Source: an uncultured Eubacterium sp. (GTDB lineage Bacteria; Bacillota; Clostridia; Lachnospirales; Lachnospiraceae). Taken from it: a stretch of 35,333 nt of DNA. The position numbers were made by a program, and so were the translations under genes. Below are positions 1 to 8,447 of the stretch, one piece after another; position 1 is the first letter of the stretch; each line of letters opens with the position of its first letter. Where the stretch lies: positions 1 to 35,333 of the forward strand of contig CAMUPC010000015.1 of assembly GCA_947090545.1 (NCBI GenBank), given 5' to 3'. The notes under the pieces were generated by a model. It worked only from the letters and a program-made list of their open reading frames with translations, was not told the DNA's origin and did not search any database.

Positions 1-116
1 GGCGAACTAGGTGCCGCGCCCGGACGGTGCCTCAGCGTAACCGCAGGATGCTTAGGGCTCCTTACATTTTGGAATTGGAACCAGAAGCCAGTCCCGCTCC
101 CCTTCCTCCAGCGTCC
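1..116. repeat. Left arm of terminal inverted repeat
   Basis: The first 31 bases are the exact reverse complement of the last 31 bases of the window (35303-35333). Similarity then continues with mismatches to about base 116, ending in both copies with a shared CCAGCGTCC element next to a run of six or seven A. It encodes no convincing protein. It may be a member of a dispersed intergenic repeat family at which the contig was broken, or a true inverted repeat bounding this segment; the sequence alone cannot decide. Confidence 0.75.
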
Positions 117-289
117 CTCCCACCAAAAAATACAACTCTCGACCAAAATAAAACCATGACGATTATTACAAGTAACCAGGCTAAAGAACACTCAACAACC
201 GAAAATAAACTATATCGGGTCGTAAACCCAATCAAGCAGTAAATACGTAACATAAAAATCCAACAATAGGAATAGAAAAGGAGTAAGCT
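117..289. other. Leader region of the heptose guanylyltransferase gene
   Basis: This AT-rich stretch lies between the left repeat and the first gene. I see no convincing sigma-A promoter pair. A good ribosome binding site (AAAAGGAG) lies at its end, just before the ATG at 290. No other feature is supported. Confidence 0.4.
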
Positions 290-1555
290 ATGCATACAGT
301 AATTATGGCAGGCGGAAAAGGAACCCGAATCGCACAGGTACGTGCAGATATACCAAAACCGATGATGCCAGTCTTAGGAAAACCCATCCTGGAGCATCAG
401 CTCGAAGTACTGAAACGGCAGGGCTACAAGGAGATTACGTTGGTAACCGGGCATTTGGGAGAGCAGATCAGGCAGTATTTCGGCACCGGGGAAACCTATG
501 GCGTATCGATCCAATATATCGAGGAAGAGCAGCCGCTTGGTACAGCCGGGGCGCTTTTTTATCTGAAGGATCAGATCAAAGAGGATTTTCTTCTGTTAAA
601 TGGAGATATTATTTTTGATATCGATATTGACAGAATGCTTGCTTATCATAAACAAAAAGGCGGCATTGCTACGATCCTGACCCATCCGAACAGCCATCCG
701 TACGACAGCGGGCTGGTGATCTGCGACCGAAATGGCAGGGTCACAAAGTGGCTGACAAAGGAAGAAGAACGTACATACTGCCGCAACAGTGTGAATGCGG
801 GCGTTCATATTCTTTCGCCGGAGGTTTTTTCTTATTTTGCGGAACCTAAAAAGGTGGACTTAGACCGCGAGATCTTAAAAAAGCTGATTCCAGCCGGGCA
901 GCTCTATGCCTATGCTTCGCCGGAATACATCAAAGATATGGGTACGCCGGAGCGTTATGCACAGGTGGAGCAGGACATGAAAAACGGCAAGGTCAGGATG
1001 AAAAACCTGCACGAAAAGCAGAAGGCGGTATTTTTGGACAGGGATGGGACGCTCAATGTCCACAAAGGCTTTATTACGAGAGCAGAACAAATTGAGTTGT
1101 GCGAGGGCGTAACAGAAGCAGTCAAAATCATTAACGACAGCGGGTATCTTGCCATTATTGTATCTAATCAGCCAGTGATTGCAAGGGGTGAGGCGGATTT
1201 TGCGGAAGTAGACCGGATGATGGACAAGATCGAAACGTTATTGGGAGAAGGCGGCGCTTATATCGACGATCGTTTTTACTGCCCGCACCACCCAAACGGC
1301 GGCTTTGCGGGGGAACGCGCGGAGTATAAGATCAAGTGTAGCTGCCGTAAGCCGGAACCGGGGCTTTTGTTGCAGGCGGCGGAAAAGTATCATATTGACT
1401 TAGAGAAATCGTATATGATCGGAGACAGCTACCGGGATGTCGGCGCAGGGAAGAATGCCGGATGCACTTCCTTTTTGCTGGATGACCAGGAAGGGAATGA
1501 CTATGATTATAAAGACCTGCTGGCGTGTGTAAAGGATATTTTTGGTGGAAAATAA
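290..1555 (+). CDS. Fused heptose-1-P guanylyltransferase / heptose-1,7-bisphosphate phosphatase
   Basis: A 421-residue two-domain protein. Residues 1 to about 235 are a nucleotidyltransferase fold with the AGGKGTR pyrophosphorylase motif at 7-13 and an NGD metal site near 104, like HddC. Residues from about 244 are a HAD-IIIA phosphatase with the FLDRDGT nucleophile motif near 247, a GmhB-type zinc cluster (CPHH near 331, CSC near 350) and GDSYRD near 378. HddC and GmhB catalyse the last two steps to GDP-D-glycero-D-manno-heptose: removal of phosphate 7 and guanylylation of phosphate 1. The partner enzymes hddA and gmhA lie about 17-20 kb downstream, which supports the heptose assignment over a plain mannose-1-P guanylyltransferase. 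The start has an AAAAGGAG site seven bases upstream. The two activities are separate proteins in the classic pathway, so the fusion is notable. Nucleotide specificity (GDP versus ADP or CDP) is inferred. Confidence 0.85.
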   Translation: MHTVIMAGGKGTRIAQVRADIPKPMMPVLGKPILEHQLEVLKRQGYKEITLVTGHLGEQIRQYFGTGETYGVSIQYIEEEQPLGTAGALFYLKDQIKEDFLLLNGDIIFDIDIDRMLAYHKQKGGIATILTHPNSHPYDSGLVICDRNGRVTKWLTKEEERTYCRNSVNAGVHILSPEVFSYFAEPKKVDLDREILKKLIPAGQLYAYASPEYIKDMGTPERYAQVEQDMKNGKVRMKNLHEKQKAVFLDRDGTLNVHKGFITRAEQIELCEGVTEAVKIINDSGYLAIIVSNQPVIARGEADFAEVDRMMDKIETLLGEGGAYIDDRFYCPHHPNGGFAGERAEYKIKCSCRKPEPGLLLQAAEKYHIDLEKSYMIGDSYRDVGAGKNAGCTSFLLDDQEGNDYDYKDLLACVKDIFGGK

Positions 1556-1617
1556 AGTGTGCTATTAGAATAATAGTGGAAAAAGCGTTGGTTTCCTTTG
1601 AGAAGGGAATGGATGTT

Positions 1618-1668
1618 ACAATCAGCAGCAGTATGGTGTTCCGGCACTTTTCTGCTGCTGATTGTTTT
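1618..1668. terminator. Hairpin between convergent genes, likely bidirectional terminator
   Basis: Perfect 14-bp arms at 1618-1631 and 1652-1665 enclose a 20-base loop, followed on the plus strand by a short T run (1665-1668). It sits in the gap between the plus-strand heptose gene (ends 1555) and the minus-strand Rpn gene (ends 1667). The position fits a shared terminator; the T run is short, so efficiency is uncertain. Confidence 0.6.
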
Positions 1669-2593
1669 AAAGATGAAACTCTTCTAAAAGCTTTTTTAAG
1701 TATTCTTTGTCTACAGATACTCTTTTTAAGTCCTCCAGCCGGTTTTCTGTAAGAAGTTTTTGGGTTAAAAACAAAATCTGTCCCTGACCGGCTTCTCGTC
1801 CTTCTGCTAAGCCAGCTTCCCGTCCTTCTTCAAAAGTATATTTCATATGTTGTTTTTCGTCATATTCTGTTAAAAACATAAGCAGCACCTCACTTCGGCT
1901 CTGAACCAGCAGGTCTTTTAAAATATCCTGCTGGATACAGGTGTCTATAGCAGTATTTACAGATCGTTCCAGTGAATAACCATGGTCCAGGTTCTGATTT
2001 ACTTCATCTACAAATTTAGCATATTCCCATAATCTGTGGCATCGCTGCATCAATGCTTCATTGTGCCCCAGATTAATATTCAGCATTCGCACCCGGCATT
2101 CCAGTACAGGCGCTTCTCCATCCTGCAAAGGCGGAAAAAATGCATCGGAGAGTTTGAGTTCCATGTCGTCTGGCTGGTTGCCACGCCCATTATAAAACAC
2201 AAGATACTGGGGTGCGGGCAGCACAATTCGTTTTTTGCCATACACATTCAGTTCGTATTTGCTCATATAGGCCTCATACAGTCTCGCAAAATAAGACAGC
2301 CCACGGATTGGCATATTCGGATTAAACGTGGACTGGTGTTCGTACAGGTTCATCACAAAGCCAATCATAAAAGACAGGTCATTTTTCATTGACATATAGA
2401 TGGCATTGTCAATCGTTGTGATTTCCAGCGCCGCGGGATCTTTGTAATCGGTAAGGTTAATAGCATTATAAAGGTCAAGGAGATCCTTTTTGTTTTGAAA
2501 GATCTTGCGGAACAGCTTGTCTTTGTATTTTTTTCTGATCCATAGATTGCTCCACCAGTGGATGATATGAAGTTTCCGTTTTCTTTTCGCCAT
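1667..2593 (-). CDS. Rpn-family (PD-(D/E)XK) nuclease / transposase-like protein
   Basis: A 308-residue protein on the opposite strand to all its neighbours. It resembles the Rpn / 'PD-(D/E)XK nuclease family transposase' group common in Clostridia: an N-terminal KDKLFRKIF segment, a central PAPQYLVFYNG strand typical of the family, and a C-terminal EGREAGLAEGREAG repeat-like linker before a helical tail. Rpn proteins are DNA endonucleases linked to recombination in E. coli; here the role is unknown. I chose ATG 2593 because GGAGG lies seven bases before it; an upstream extension of 21 residues has no such site. It interrupts the polysaccharide genes between the fused guanylyltransferase and the main operon. 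No inverted repeats or target duplication flank it, so it is not an insertion sequence. Confidence 0.75.
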   Translation of the reverse strand: MAKRKRKLHIIHWWSNLWIRKKYKDKLFRKIFQNKKDLLDLYNAINLTDYKDPAALEITTIDNAIYMSMKNDLSFMIGFVMNLYEHQSTFNPNMPIRGLSYFARLYEAYMSKYELNVYGKKRIVLPAPQYLVFYNGRGNQPDDMELKLSDAFFPPLQDGEAPVLECRVRMLNINLGHNEALMQRCHRLWEYAKFVDEVNQNLDHGYSLERSVNTAIDTCIQQDILKDLLVQSRSEVLLMFLTEYDEKQHMKYTFEEGREAGLAEGREAGQGQILFLTQKLLTENRLEDLKRVSVDKEYLKKLLEEFHL

Positions 2594-3299
2594 GTACTTT
2601 CCTCCATTATAATCAAAAAGAACGTATGATACAACAAATAATTTGGGTAAAATCAATGAATGTTACAGATATTGTTTGATCAAACAGGCGGAAATTGGAA
2701 GTCTGCCGTCTGTTTTGAAAAAGAATCGCAGACTCTTTCTGGCACGGCGGTTATGCTGCAATGCTGTGCGCGATATTTATTATAACAGATAAAATGATAT
2801 TTGACAATGGTTTTTTGTCTGTAAAAACAGGGATACTGGGCAGAATGGAAATTGTAATTTTTGCAAAATGTGTGGAAATATGCGGCGGTTAAGCCAGATA
2901 AGCTTGCCTAGGATGTGTAAACATGGAAAGACAGGACTGTGAGTAAAAGCCTGGGATATTTCTTATACACAACTTTTTATACGAAATTGTTACCTGAAAG
3001 TATTCTATACCAATTTTGCTTGATTTGCAATAGGAAAGAAAAAATTGGCAGTTATTACTGGTTTTTCTTTTATTTTTCAAAGATTATTTGTGAAATATCT
3101 ATAGAAAATCTTATGGATTACCATTACGTAAAAGAAAGGACGAAAAAATAAGCATTGTGCAAAGCATTGCGGGATGTCTGTGTGAAAACGCGGAAATCCC
3201 TTTGTCTATGCGGATTCTGCGAAATCAGACTATATTTATAAAGCATAACATTTTCGTATAAAATGTTATGTTTTGATCGAGGGCGTCGGGAGGAAGGAA
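2594..3299. other. Long AT-rich intergenic region before the polysaccharide operon
   Basis: About 700 bases between the divergent Rpn gene and the XRE regulator. It contains a hairpin at 2682-2715 (10-bp arms with one G-U pair, then TTTT) that may be a terminator or chance, and a perfect palindrome at 3244-3270 described separately. A weak possible promoter for the regulator is a TATAAA at 3237-3242 with a poor -35. Short reading frames here have no ribosome binding site or protein-like composition. Much of the region remains unexplained. Confidence 0.5.
3244..3270. promoter_or_regulatory. Perfect palindrome upstream of the XRE regulator, likely operator
   Basis: Perfect 11-bp arms (CATAACATTTT at 3244-3254 and its complement at 3260-3270) flank a 5-base centre. 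It starts just downstream of a possible -10 (TATAAA, 3237-3242) and contains another TATAAA (3257-3262), 30 bases before the start codon of the helix-turn-helix gene. The low GC stem makes a terminator unlikely. Autoregulation by the adjacent XRE protein is the simplest reading, by inference. Confidence 0.5.
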
Positions 3300-3644
3300 A
3301 TGAAAGAGCTGGATTATGGCAAATTGGGAATAAGAATCCGCCAGGTCAGGAAAGCGAAGGGCTGGTCACAGGAGGAGCTGGCGAAAAGATGCGGGATCAG
3401 CATGTCGTTTTTAGGGCATATTGAGCGCGGCACGCGGATTATGAGCCTGGAAACCTTTGTCAGCCTGTGCGGTGCACTGGATACCGGCGCTGACGAGCTG
3501 CTTTTTGGCATTCCCAATGCTTCGGATACGGTGCTTGGCATGTGGAAGCCGGGTTCTGAGGAAGCAGAGCAGAAACGTACGGACAGCTATTCGATGTATA
3601 TTCGGATTATGAAATCGGTAGCTGAGATTATGAACGAAGCATAA
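3300..3644 (+). CDS. XRE-family helix-turn-helix regulator
   Basis: A 114-residue protein with an HTH_3/Cro-CI domain at about residues 7-65 (GWSQEELAKRCGISMSFLGH and the following IERGTR are the recognition region). The C-terminal 45 residues are charged and have no recognised domain. The start is ATG 3300, six bases after GGAGG; a TTG at 3273 would lie inside the regulatory palindrome's flank and has no such site. It is the first gene of the polysaccharide operon, 14 bases before the first glycosyltransferase. Small XRE regulators are often found at the head of Clostridial polysaccharide loci. It probably controls this operon, perhaps through the palindrome at 3244-3270. Ligand or signal is unknown. 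Confidence 0.85.
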   Translation: MKELDYGKLGIRIRQVRKAKGWSQEELAKRCGISMSFLGHIERGTRIMSLETFVSLCGALDTGADELLFGIPNASDTVLGMWKPGSEEAEQKRTDSYSMYIRIMKSVAEIMNEA

Positions 3645-3658
3645 AACCTGAGGAAAGC

Positions 3659-4888
3659 ATGGGAGCGTTGAGCCGGATGAAACAGGATGAAGAAAAGGGG
3701 AAAACGAAACGAAAGCAAAAAGTACTGATGGCTGCCTCCGTAGCTTCTATGATCGACCAGTTTAACCTGCCGAATATCAGGCTGCTGCTGCAAATGGGCT
3801 ATGAGGTGCATGTGGCTTGTAATTTTACAGAGGGAAATACGTGTGACAAAAGGCGGATTGAAAAGCTGCGAAAAGAGCTTGGAAGGCTTGGTGTCAAGCC
3901 GTATCAGTGGGACTGTCCGAGAAATGCGGCTTCTGGCGTGAAGTGCCTAAGAGCGTACCGCCAGTTATGGAGGCTGACGCAGCGGGAGCAGTTTGCGTGG
4001 ATGCACTGCCAGTCTCCGGTTGGAGGAGTGCTGGCGAGGCTGATTGCGCACCGCAGAGGGATGCCGGTTGTGTATACGGCGCATGGGTTTCATTTTTATC
4101 GTGGAGCGCCTTGGAAAAACTGGGTGCTGTATTATCCGGTGGAAAAGCTGCTGTCGTATTGGACGGATGTGCTGGTTACGGTGAACCGGGAGGATGAGCG
4201 GTTTGCGAAGCGGCATTTGAATGCAAAAAAGGTGTTTTATATTCCTGGGGTTGGGGTGGATACGGCAAGGTTTCAGAAAGAAAATGTGGAACAGGATCAT
4301 ACGGGAGGGAGTTTGCGGAAAAAGTATGGGGTTGCGGCTGACGCAGTGCTTTTGCTTTCGGTCGGGGAGTTAAGCAGGCGCAAAAATCAGAAGGCGGTAA
4401 TAGCTGCCCTGCCTTATTTTAAGAAGGAAAACCTTTATTACTTGATCTGCGGGCAGGGAAAACAAAAGCAAAGGCTGAAAAGGCTTGCAAAGAGGCTTGG
4501 TGTAGCGGAGCGTGTCAGGATGGTTGGATATACAGAGGATGTCAGCGCGCTGTATCAGACGGCAGATCTTTTTTTATTTCCATCGAAACAGGAAGGAATG
4601 CCCGTGGCTTTGATGGAAGCGATGGCTGCAAAGCTGCCGTGTGTGGTATCGGATATTCGGGGAAACCGGGAACTGATGGATGATGCATGGGCGCAGGAGT
4701 TTTTATTTCAACCGGAAAACCTGGCACAGATATGCAAAGCGCTAGATAGGATGCTTCATAAGAAGGAACAGTGGCAGTTGTACGGGGAAAGGAATCAAAA
4801 TAAAATACAGTATTATCGTTTGCCTGTTGTGCAAAAAAGAATGAAACAAATCTACCAGGAAATGCGCCTGCAAGGAAGGATGGAGTAA
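3659..4888 (+). CDS. GT4-family glycosyltransferase (EpsD/CapM-like)
   Basis: A 409-residue GT-B fold retaining glycosyltransferase. The N-terminal half begins with a SVASMIDQFNLPN segment and holds the YTAHGFHFYRGAP motif typical of EpsD-type family 4 enzymes. The C-terminal nucleotide-sugar half holds SVGELSRRKN near residue 235 and the EGMPVALMEAMA motif near 310-325, which carries the two acidic residues of the E-x7-E signature. It transfers a sugar from a nucleotide donor to a growing lipid-linked glycan on the cytoplasmic face. Start ATG 3659 follows GAGG by five bases. It is the first catalytic gene of the operon. Donor and acceptor cannot be told from sequence. Confidence 0.85.
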   Translation: MGALSRMKQDEEKGKTKRKQKVLMAASVASMIDQFNLPNIRLLLQMGYEVHVACNFTEGNTCDKRRIEKLRKELGRLGVKPYQWDCPRNAASGVKCLRAYRQLWRLTQREQFAWMHCQSPVGGVLARLIAHRRGMPVVYTAHGFHFYRGAPWKNWVLYYPVEKLLSYWTDVLVTVNREDERFAKRHLNAKKVFYIPGVGVDTARFQKENVEQDHTGGSLRKKYGVAADAVLLLSVGELSRRKNQKAVIAALPYFKKENLYYLICGQGKQKQRLKRLAKRLGVAERVRMVGYTEDVSALYQTADLFLFPSKQEGMPVALMEAMAAKLPCVVSDIRGNRELMDDAWAQEFLFQPENLAQICKALDRMLHKKEQWQLYGERNQNKIQYYRLPVVQKRMKQIYQEMRLQGRME

Positions 4889-4917
4889 GGCTGCTGTGAG
4901 GGGGATTGGCAGAAAGG

Positions 4918-5994
4918 ATGAAAAAAGTATTGTTGATTTGCAAAGCGAAGGATGATCCTTCGTCATATTACCGTTTGGGACAATATTTAGATTCAAATAA
5001 AAACGTGCATTGTGTGTATATGCTGTCAGGCAGGCAGTACAGAAGCCTTTATGGATGCAGGGAGACTGTGATAAAAAAATTAATGATCGGATTTGGGGCG
5101 GCGTGCAGAATCGCAGTTTTTATTTTATGGGATGTTTGCTGTTATCATTCCAGTACGGTGATTGTAAACAGAAAAATCGTGCCGCGGTATTGTCCGGTTT
5201 TTCTTGGAGCGATATTGGATCACTATTTACGCCGCAGGTTTGTGATATGGGATGTGGATGACAATATTTTTGAGAGCGGGGAAATTACGCGCTTAGAAAC
5301 AAAACTATATGAAAAGCTTGCTGATCGAATTGTAGTTAGCACGCCATTTCTGAAAGCACAGTTACACAGCAGCCTTTGGAGAAAAACAGAGGTATTGTAT
5401 ACCACAGACAGAGATTTGGAAGAAGTTCAGATACAAGAATGGAATGCTGTCAGGAAAAAGCTGTTTAATACACGCATCCATCTGCTTTGGGCAGGTACAA
5501 AGGGCAATCTGCATTATCTGGATGCTGTGATTGGACAGCTTGACCAGGCGGCGGGAGAACTTGCTCCTAAAAAAGTGACATTGTATGTGGTAAGCAGTAT
5601 GCGCTATTTGAGAAAGACTTCTTATATGCAGATCCGAAATATCCGATGGACAAGGGACGGCTTGCTTCGTATGATGCCCTATATGCATATAGGGATTATG
5701 CCGCTTTTAGAAGATGCATTTACAAAAGGAAAAGCGGCGTTTAAGACGGTGCAGTATATTGGCGCAGGGCTGCCGGTCATTGCTTCTCCGGTAGGGTTTA
5801 ACGGCAAAGTGGTGCAAAACGGAGTCAATGGTTTTTTGACAGAAAAAGGGTGGGGAAGCTGTCTCAAGCTTTTGGCAGGCAACGATAAACAATGGGAAGC
5901 ATATGCGTTAAGGGCAAGGGGATACTGGGAGCAAAATTTTAACGGCAAATACAATGCGGCGTATTGGGAAGATCTTATGAAGAGGGATGTGTAA
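4918..5994 (+). CDS. GT4-like glycosyltransferase
   Basis: A 358-residue GT-B type protein. The N-terminal half contains FVIWDVDDNIFE, a motif found in a group of family-4-like enzymes from polysaccharide loci. The C-terminal half has HLLWAGTKGNLHYL near residue 185 and a region with KTVQYIGAGLPVIASPVGFN near 275-295 that forms the nucleotide-sugar site. I chose ATG 4918; a TTG at 4906 sits too close to its GAGGGGG sequence. Neither spacing is ideal, so the start is uncertain by four residues. The stop codon overlaps the next start (TAATG), indicating translational coupling. Specificity is unknown. Confidence 0.75.
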   Translation: MKKVLLICKAKDDPSSYYRLGQYLDSNKNVHCVYMLSGRQYRSLYGCRETVIKKLMIGFGAACRIAVFILWDVCCYHSSTVIVNRKIVPRYCPVFLGAILDHYLRRRFVIWDVDDNIFESGEITRLETKLYEKLADRIVVSTPFLKAQLHSSLWRKTEVLYTTDRDLEEVQIQEWNAVRKKLFNTRIHLLWAGTKGNLHYLDAVIGQLDQAAGELAPKKVTLYVVSSMRYLRKTSYMQIRNIRWTRDGLLRMMPYMHIGIMPLLEDAFTKGKAAFKTVQYIGAGLPVIASPVGFNGKVVQNGVNGFLTEKGWGSCLKLLAGNDKQWEAYALRARGYWEQNFNGKYNAAYWEDLMKRDV

Positions 5995-7199
5995 TGCGTA
6001 TATCGTACTTTTTCTGGGGATTTCTTTCCTGGATTGCAGAATCATCCAGGAAGCTTGGGATAAAAAAACTGTATTTTTTCACAAGGGAAGGAGAGTTTTT
6101 TAAAACACTTTATGATCAATTGGCAAAAAACAGCTTGTACAGATCGGAAATTCCAGAAGCGGCACTTTTAGAAGTCAGCAGAATGTCCACGTTTTTTCCT
6201 TCTTTGCGCACAATCAGTATCGAGGAATGCAAAAGGATCTGGAACCAGTATACGGTGCAGTCGATGGATGCTTTTTTCAGATCGCTGCATCTGGATCTTG
6301 GGCTGGTAAAACATATCCTGAACAGGCATCAAATTCCAATCAAAGAACAGATCCGAAATCCGTCAGAGGACAGCAGGATACAGGAGCTGTTTCAAGACCA
6401 GGAGTTTTTATCAGTGATGGAGCGGCAGCAAGAGGAAAAACGGGCACTTTTATATGCATATTTAAGGCAAAATGGATGGAAGCAGGAGGAAAAAGACAGG
6501 ATCGGTGTTGTAGATATTGGCTGGAGAGGTACGATACAGGATAATCTTTGCTTTTTATATCCTGATTATAAAATCTTTGGATTTTATACAGCATTACAGC
6601 CTTTTTTGTCCAAACAGCCAGAAAATGCAAGGAAATATGCATATATAAATGCGTTCCGTCAAAAAGGCCTGATTCTTTTATCTGTACGGCCATTGGAAAT
6701 GCTGTGTAATTCCAAAAATGGCAGCACCGTAGGCTATCAGCGCTGCGAAGGGCGTGTCAAGGCTGTAAAAAAAACAGAGAAGGAGGAGGCTGCGGCTTAT
6801 GAATGGTATGCTAAAAAAGCGCAGGCAGAAATAAGAAACGATCAGAGAAAATGCATGTTTCAAATGAGAATCTGCGGTAGTGCTCTTTACAGGAAAAAGG
6901 CAATGCGAGGGCTTTTTCAATTTATAGCTTATCCAGACCGGCGCAGTGTGCGGGCATATTTTTTGTTAAATCATAATGAAGAGTTTGGAATGGGTGAATA
7001 TGTCCACGTAAAAGAAAAATATCATTTGCATCTATTTTTACACGCATTGTTTGGGAAAAGAGGAATCGATCGGTGTAAAAAGCTGCTTTTGGAGTCAGGA
7101 TGGCCGCAAGGCTGTTTTGTCAGGTTTTATTGCTATCCTCTGCTGCCGGTTTATCATCTGCTTTTGAGCTGTCATTTAAGAAAGGCGAAAAGAAAATGA
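5994..7199 (+). CDS. COG5610-like protein lacking the HAD domain
   Basis: A 401-residue protein that is a shortened paralogue of the product at 11710-13731. Shared landmarks are LYFFTREGEFFKTL near residue 30 (FFLSREGEFLKRM in the longer one) and VVDIGWRGTIQDN near 180 (LVDVGWKGTIQDN). The family, usually annotated as predicted HAD-superfamily hydrolase (COG5610), is found in surface glycan loci and has no firm biochemical role. This copy begins just where the shared region begins, so it lacks the N-terminal HAD part. The start overlaps the previous stop as TAATG, and the end overlaps the next gene as ATGA. An eight-A run at about 6767-6774 lies in the gene but is unremarkable in AT-rich DNA. 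Confidence 0.7.
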   Translation: MRISYFFWGFLSWIAESSRKLGIKKLYFFTREGEFFKTLYDQLAKNSLYRSEIPEAALLEVSRMSTFFPSLRTISIEECKRIWNQYTVQSMDAFFRSLHLDLGLVKHILNRHQIPIKEQIRNPSEDSRIQELFQDQEFLSVMERQQEEKRALLYAYLRQNGWKQEEKDRIGVVDIGWRGTIQDNLCFLYPDYKIFGFYTALQPFLSKQPENARKYAYINAFRQKGLILLSVRPLEMLCNSKNGSTVGYQRCEGRVKAVKKTEKEEAAAYEWYAKKAQAEIRNDQRKCMFQMRICGSALYRKKAMRGLFQFIAYPDRRSVRAYFLLNHNEEFGMGEYVHVKEKYHLHLFLHALFGKRGIDRCKKLLLESGWPQGCFVRFYCYPLLPVYHLLLSCHLRKAKRK

Positions 7200-8425
7200 A
7201 AAGTGTGGCATATAAGGCGGCATGGCTGCTGCCGGCTTTTTTGGAAGGTTCCGGCGGGCACCGCACCATTTTTCAGAATATCCAGTATTTGGCGGAGCAT
7301 GGATATCGGTGTGATGTGTATATCGAAGATTGCGGACAGGCAAGGAATGCAAAAGATCTGAGAAAATTGGCAGAGTCCTATTTTGGCGTCTGCCGCTGCC
7401 GTTATTTTCTGGGATATGATGTGCAGGGAACCTATGATATCGTAGTTGCTACGGTTTGGTATACAGCAAAGATTGCCGCAGGGCTTTTGGGAAACGTGAA
7501 AAAAATATATTTTATCCAGGATTACGAGCCGCTTTTTTATCCGGCCGGGGAGAACTATCTGGAAGCGTGCGATTCTTATTGTCAGGGATTGTACCCAGTT
7601 ACAATCGGCAGATGGCTTGCACAAAAGATACAGCAGGATTATAAGGTGCCGGCACAATTTTTTGAGTTTTGTGCAGATACGGGTGTCTACCGGAAAACAG
7701 GAAAGAAACAGGAACAAGCGGTCTGCTTTATCTGCCAGCCGGAAAAAAAGAGGCGCTGCGCGAGGCTTGGCATTGCTGCACTGGCAATTGTAAAATACTT
7801 AAAACCGGATATAAACATATATCTATATGGTTCTAAAGAACAGGTCGATGTCTGGTTTGAACATAAAAATTTAAAGCTGCTAAGTGTAGAACAGTGTAAT
7901 CGGTTATATAACAAGTGTACCGTTGGATTGTGCATCAGCGCTTCCAATCCGTCCAGAGTTCCTTTTGAAATGATTGCCGCGGGGCTTCCGGTTGTAGATA
8001 TCTATCGGGAAAATAATCTGTATGACCTGCCGCCTCAGGCAGTCAGCCTTGCGCATTATACACCACAGGCGATCGCACAGGCAATTTTGGATATCCTTTG
8101 CCATCCGGCAAAAAGGAAAGAAATGTCAGAAGCGGGGCAGGCATACATGAGGGAAAGAACGATCGAGGAAGGATGCAGGCAGTTTTTGGATGCGGTAGGC
8201 AAGATCACAGATCAAAGCGGCACAGGCTTGCAGCATATACCAAAGCTGTACCAAAAAGAGGCAGTCGATGCAGGTACGGCCTGTCAGATGCTTACAAAGG
8301 AGGAATGGGAGATGCTTGCGCAAAAAAGCAAAGACCATTCTTTGCTAGCCCGGCTGAAAAGGAACTACTGGCTGAAAAATAATAAGGCGTTGCGAAGCAT
8401 TTATCAAAAATTACGGGATTCTTAA
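7196..8425 (+). CDS. WsaF-like glycosyltransferase
   Basis: A 409-residue GT-B protein resembling WsaF, a rhamnosyltransferase of the Geobacillus S-layer glycan locus. Key signs are SGGHRTIFQN near residue 18, FIQDYEPLFYP near 107, an FCADTGVYRKT segment near 160 and the SNPSRVPFEMIAAGLPVVD nucleotide-sugar region near 245-265. The C-terminal 70 residues are extra and charged. ATG 7196 overlaps the upstream stop as ATGA, so translation is coupled; a longer upstream frame would overlap the previous gene by 100 bases. It would act on the cytoplasmic face to extend the glycan. Rhamnose as donor is only suggested by family resemblance; no rhamnose synthesis genes are in the window. Confidence 0.75.
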   Translation: MKSVAYKAAWLLPAFLEGSGGHRTIFQNIQYLAEHGYRCDVYIEDCGQARNAKDLRKLAESYFGVCRCRYFLGYDVQGTYDIVVATVWYTAKIAAGLLGNVKKIYFIQDYEPLFYPAGENYLEACDSYCQGLYPVTIGRWLAQKIQQDYKVPAQFFEFCADTGVYRKTGKKQEQAVCFICQPEKKRRCARLGIAALAIVKYLKPDINIYLYGSKEQVDVWFEHKNLKLLSVEQCNRLYNKCTVGLCISASNPSRVPFEMIAAGLPVVDIYRENNLYDLPPQAVSLAHYTPQAIAQAILDILCHPAKRKEMSEAGQAYMRERTIEEGCRQFLDAVGKITDQSGTGLQHIPKLYQKEAVDAGTACQMLTKEEWEMLAQKSKDHSLLARLKRNYWLKNNKALRSIYQKLRDS

Positions 8426-8447
8426 AAGCCGGTTGAAGGAGAACAGG

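Noticed and set aside
27-242. 71-residue frame at the left end
   Set aside because: Covers the repeat arm and leader, has no ribosome site, and such frames are a by-product of the repeat sequence.
1667-2593. Rpn gene as an active insertion sequence carrying the heptose genes
   Set aside because: No terminal inverted repeats or target duplications are visible around it, and Rpn proteins are usually single nuclease genes.
2682-2715. Hairpin with TTTT in the intergenic region
   Set aside because: No plus-strand gene ends just upstream and one pair is G-U, so a terminator role is not supported beyond a passing note.
2939-3151. 70-residue plus-strand frame in the long intergenic region
   Set aside because: No ribosome binding site and composition rich in F, Y, I and K as expected of AT-rich non-coding DNA.
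6767-6774. A8 run in the headless COG5610-like gene, and several T7 runs elsewhere, as further contingency tracts
   Set aside because: A and T runs of seven or eight are common in DNA of this composition and scattered over many genes, unlike the clustered G runs.
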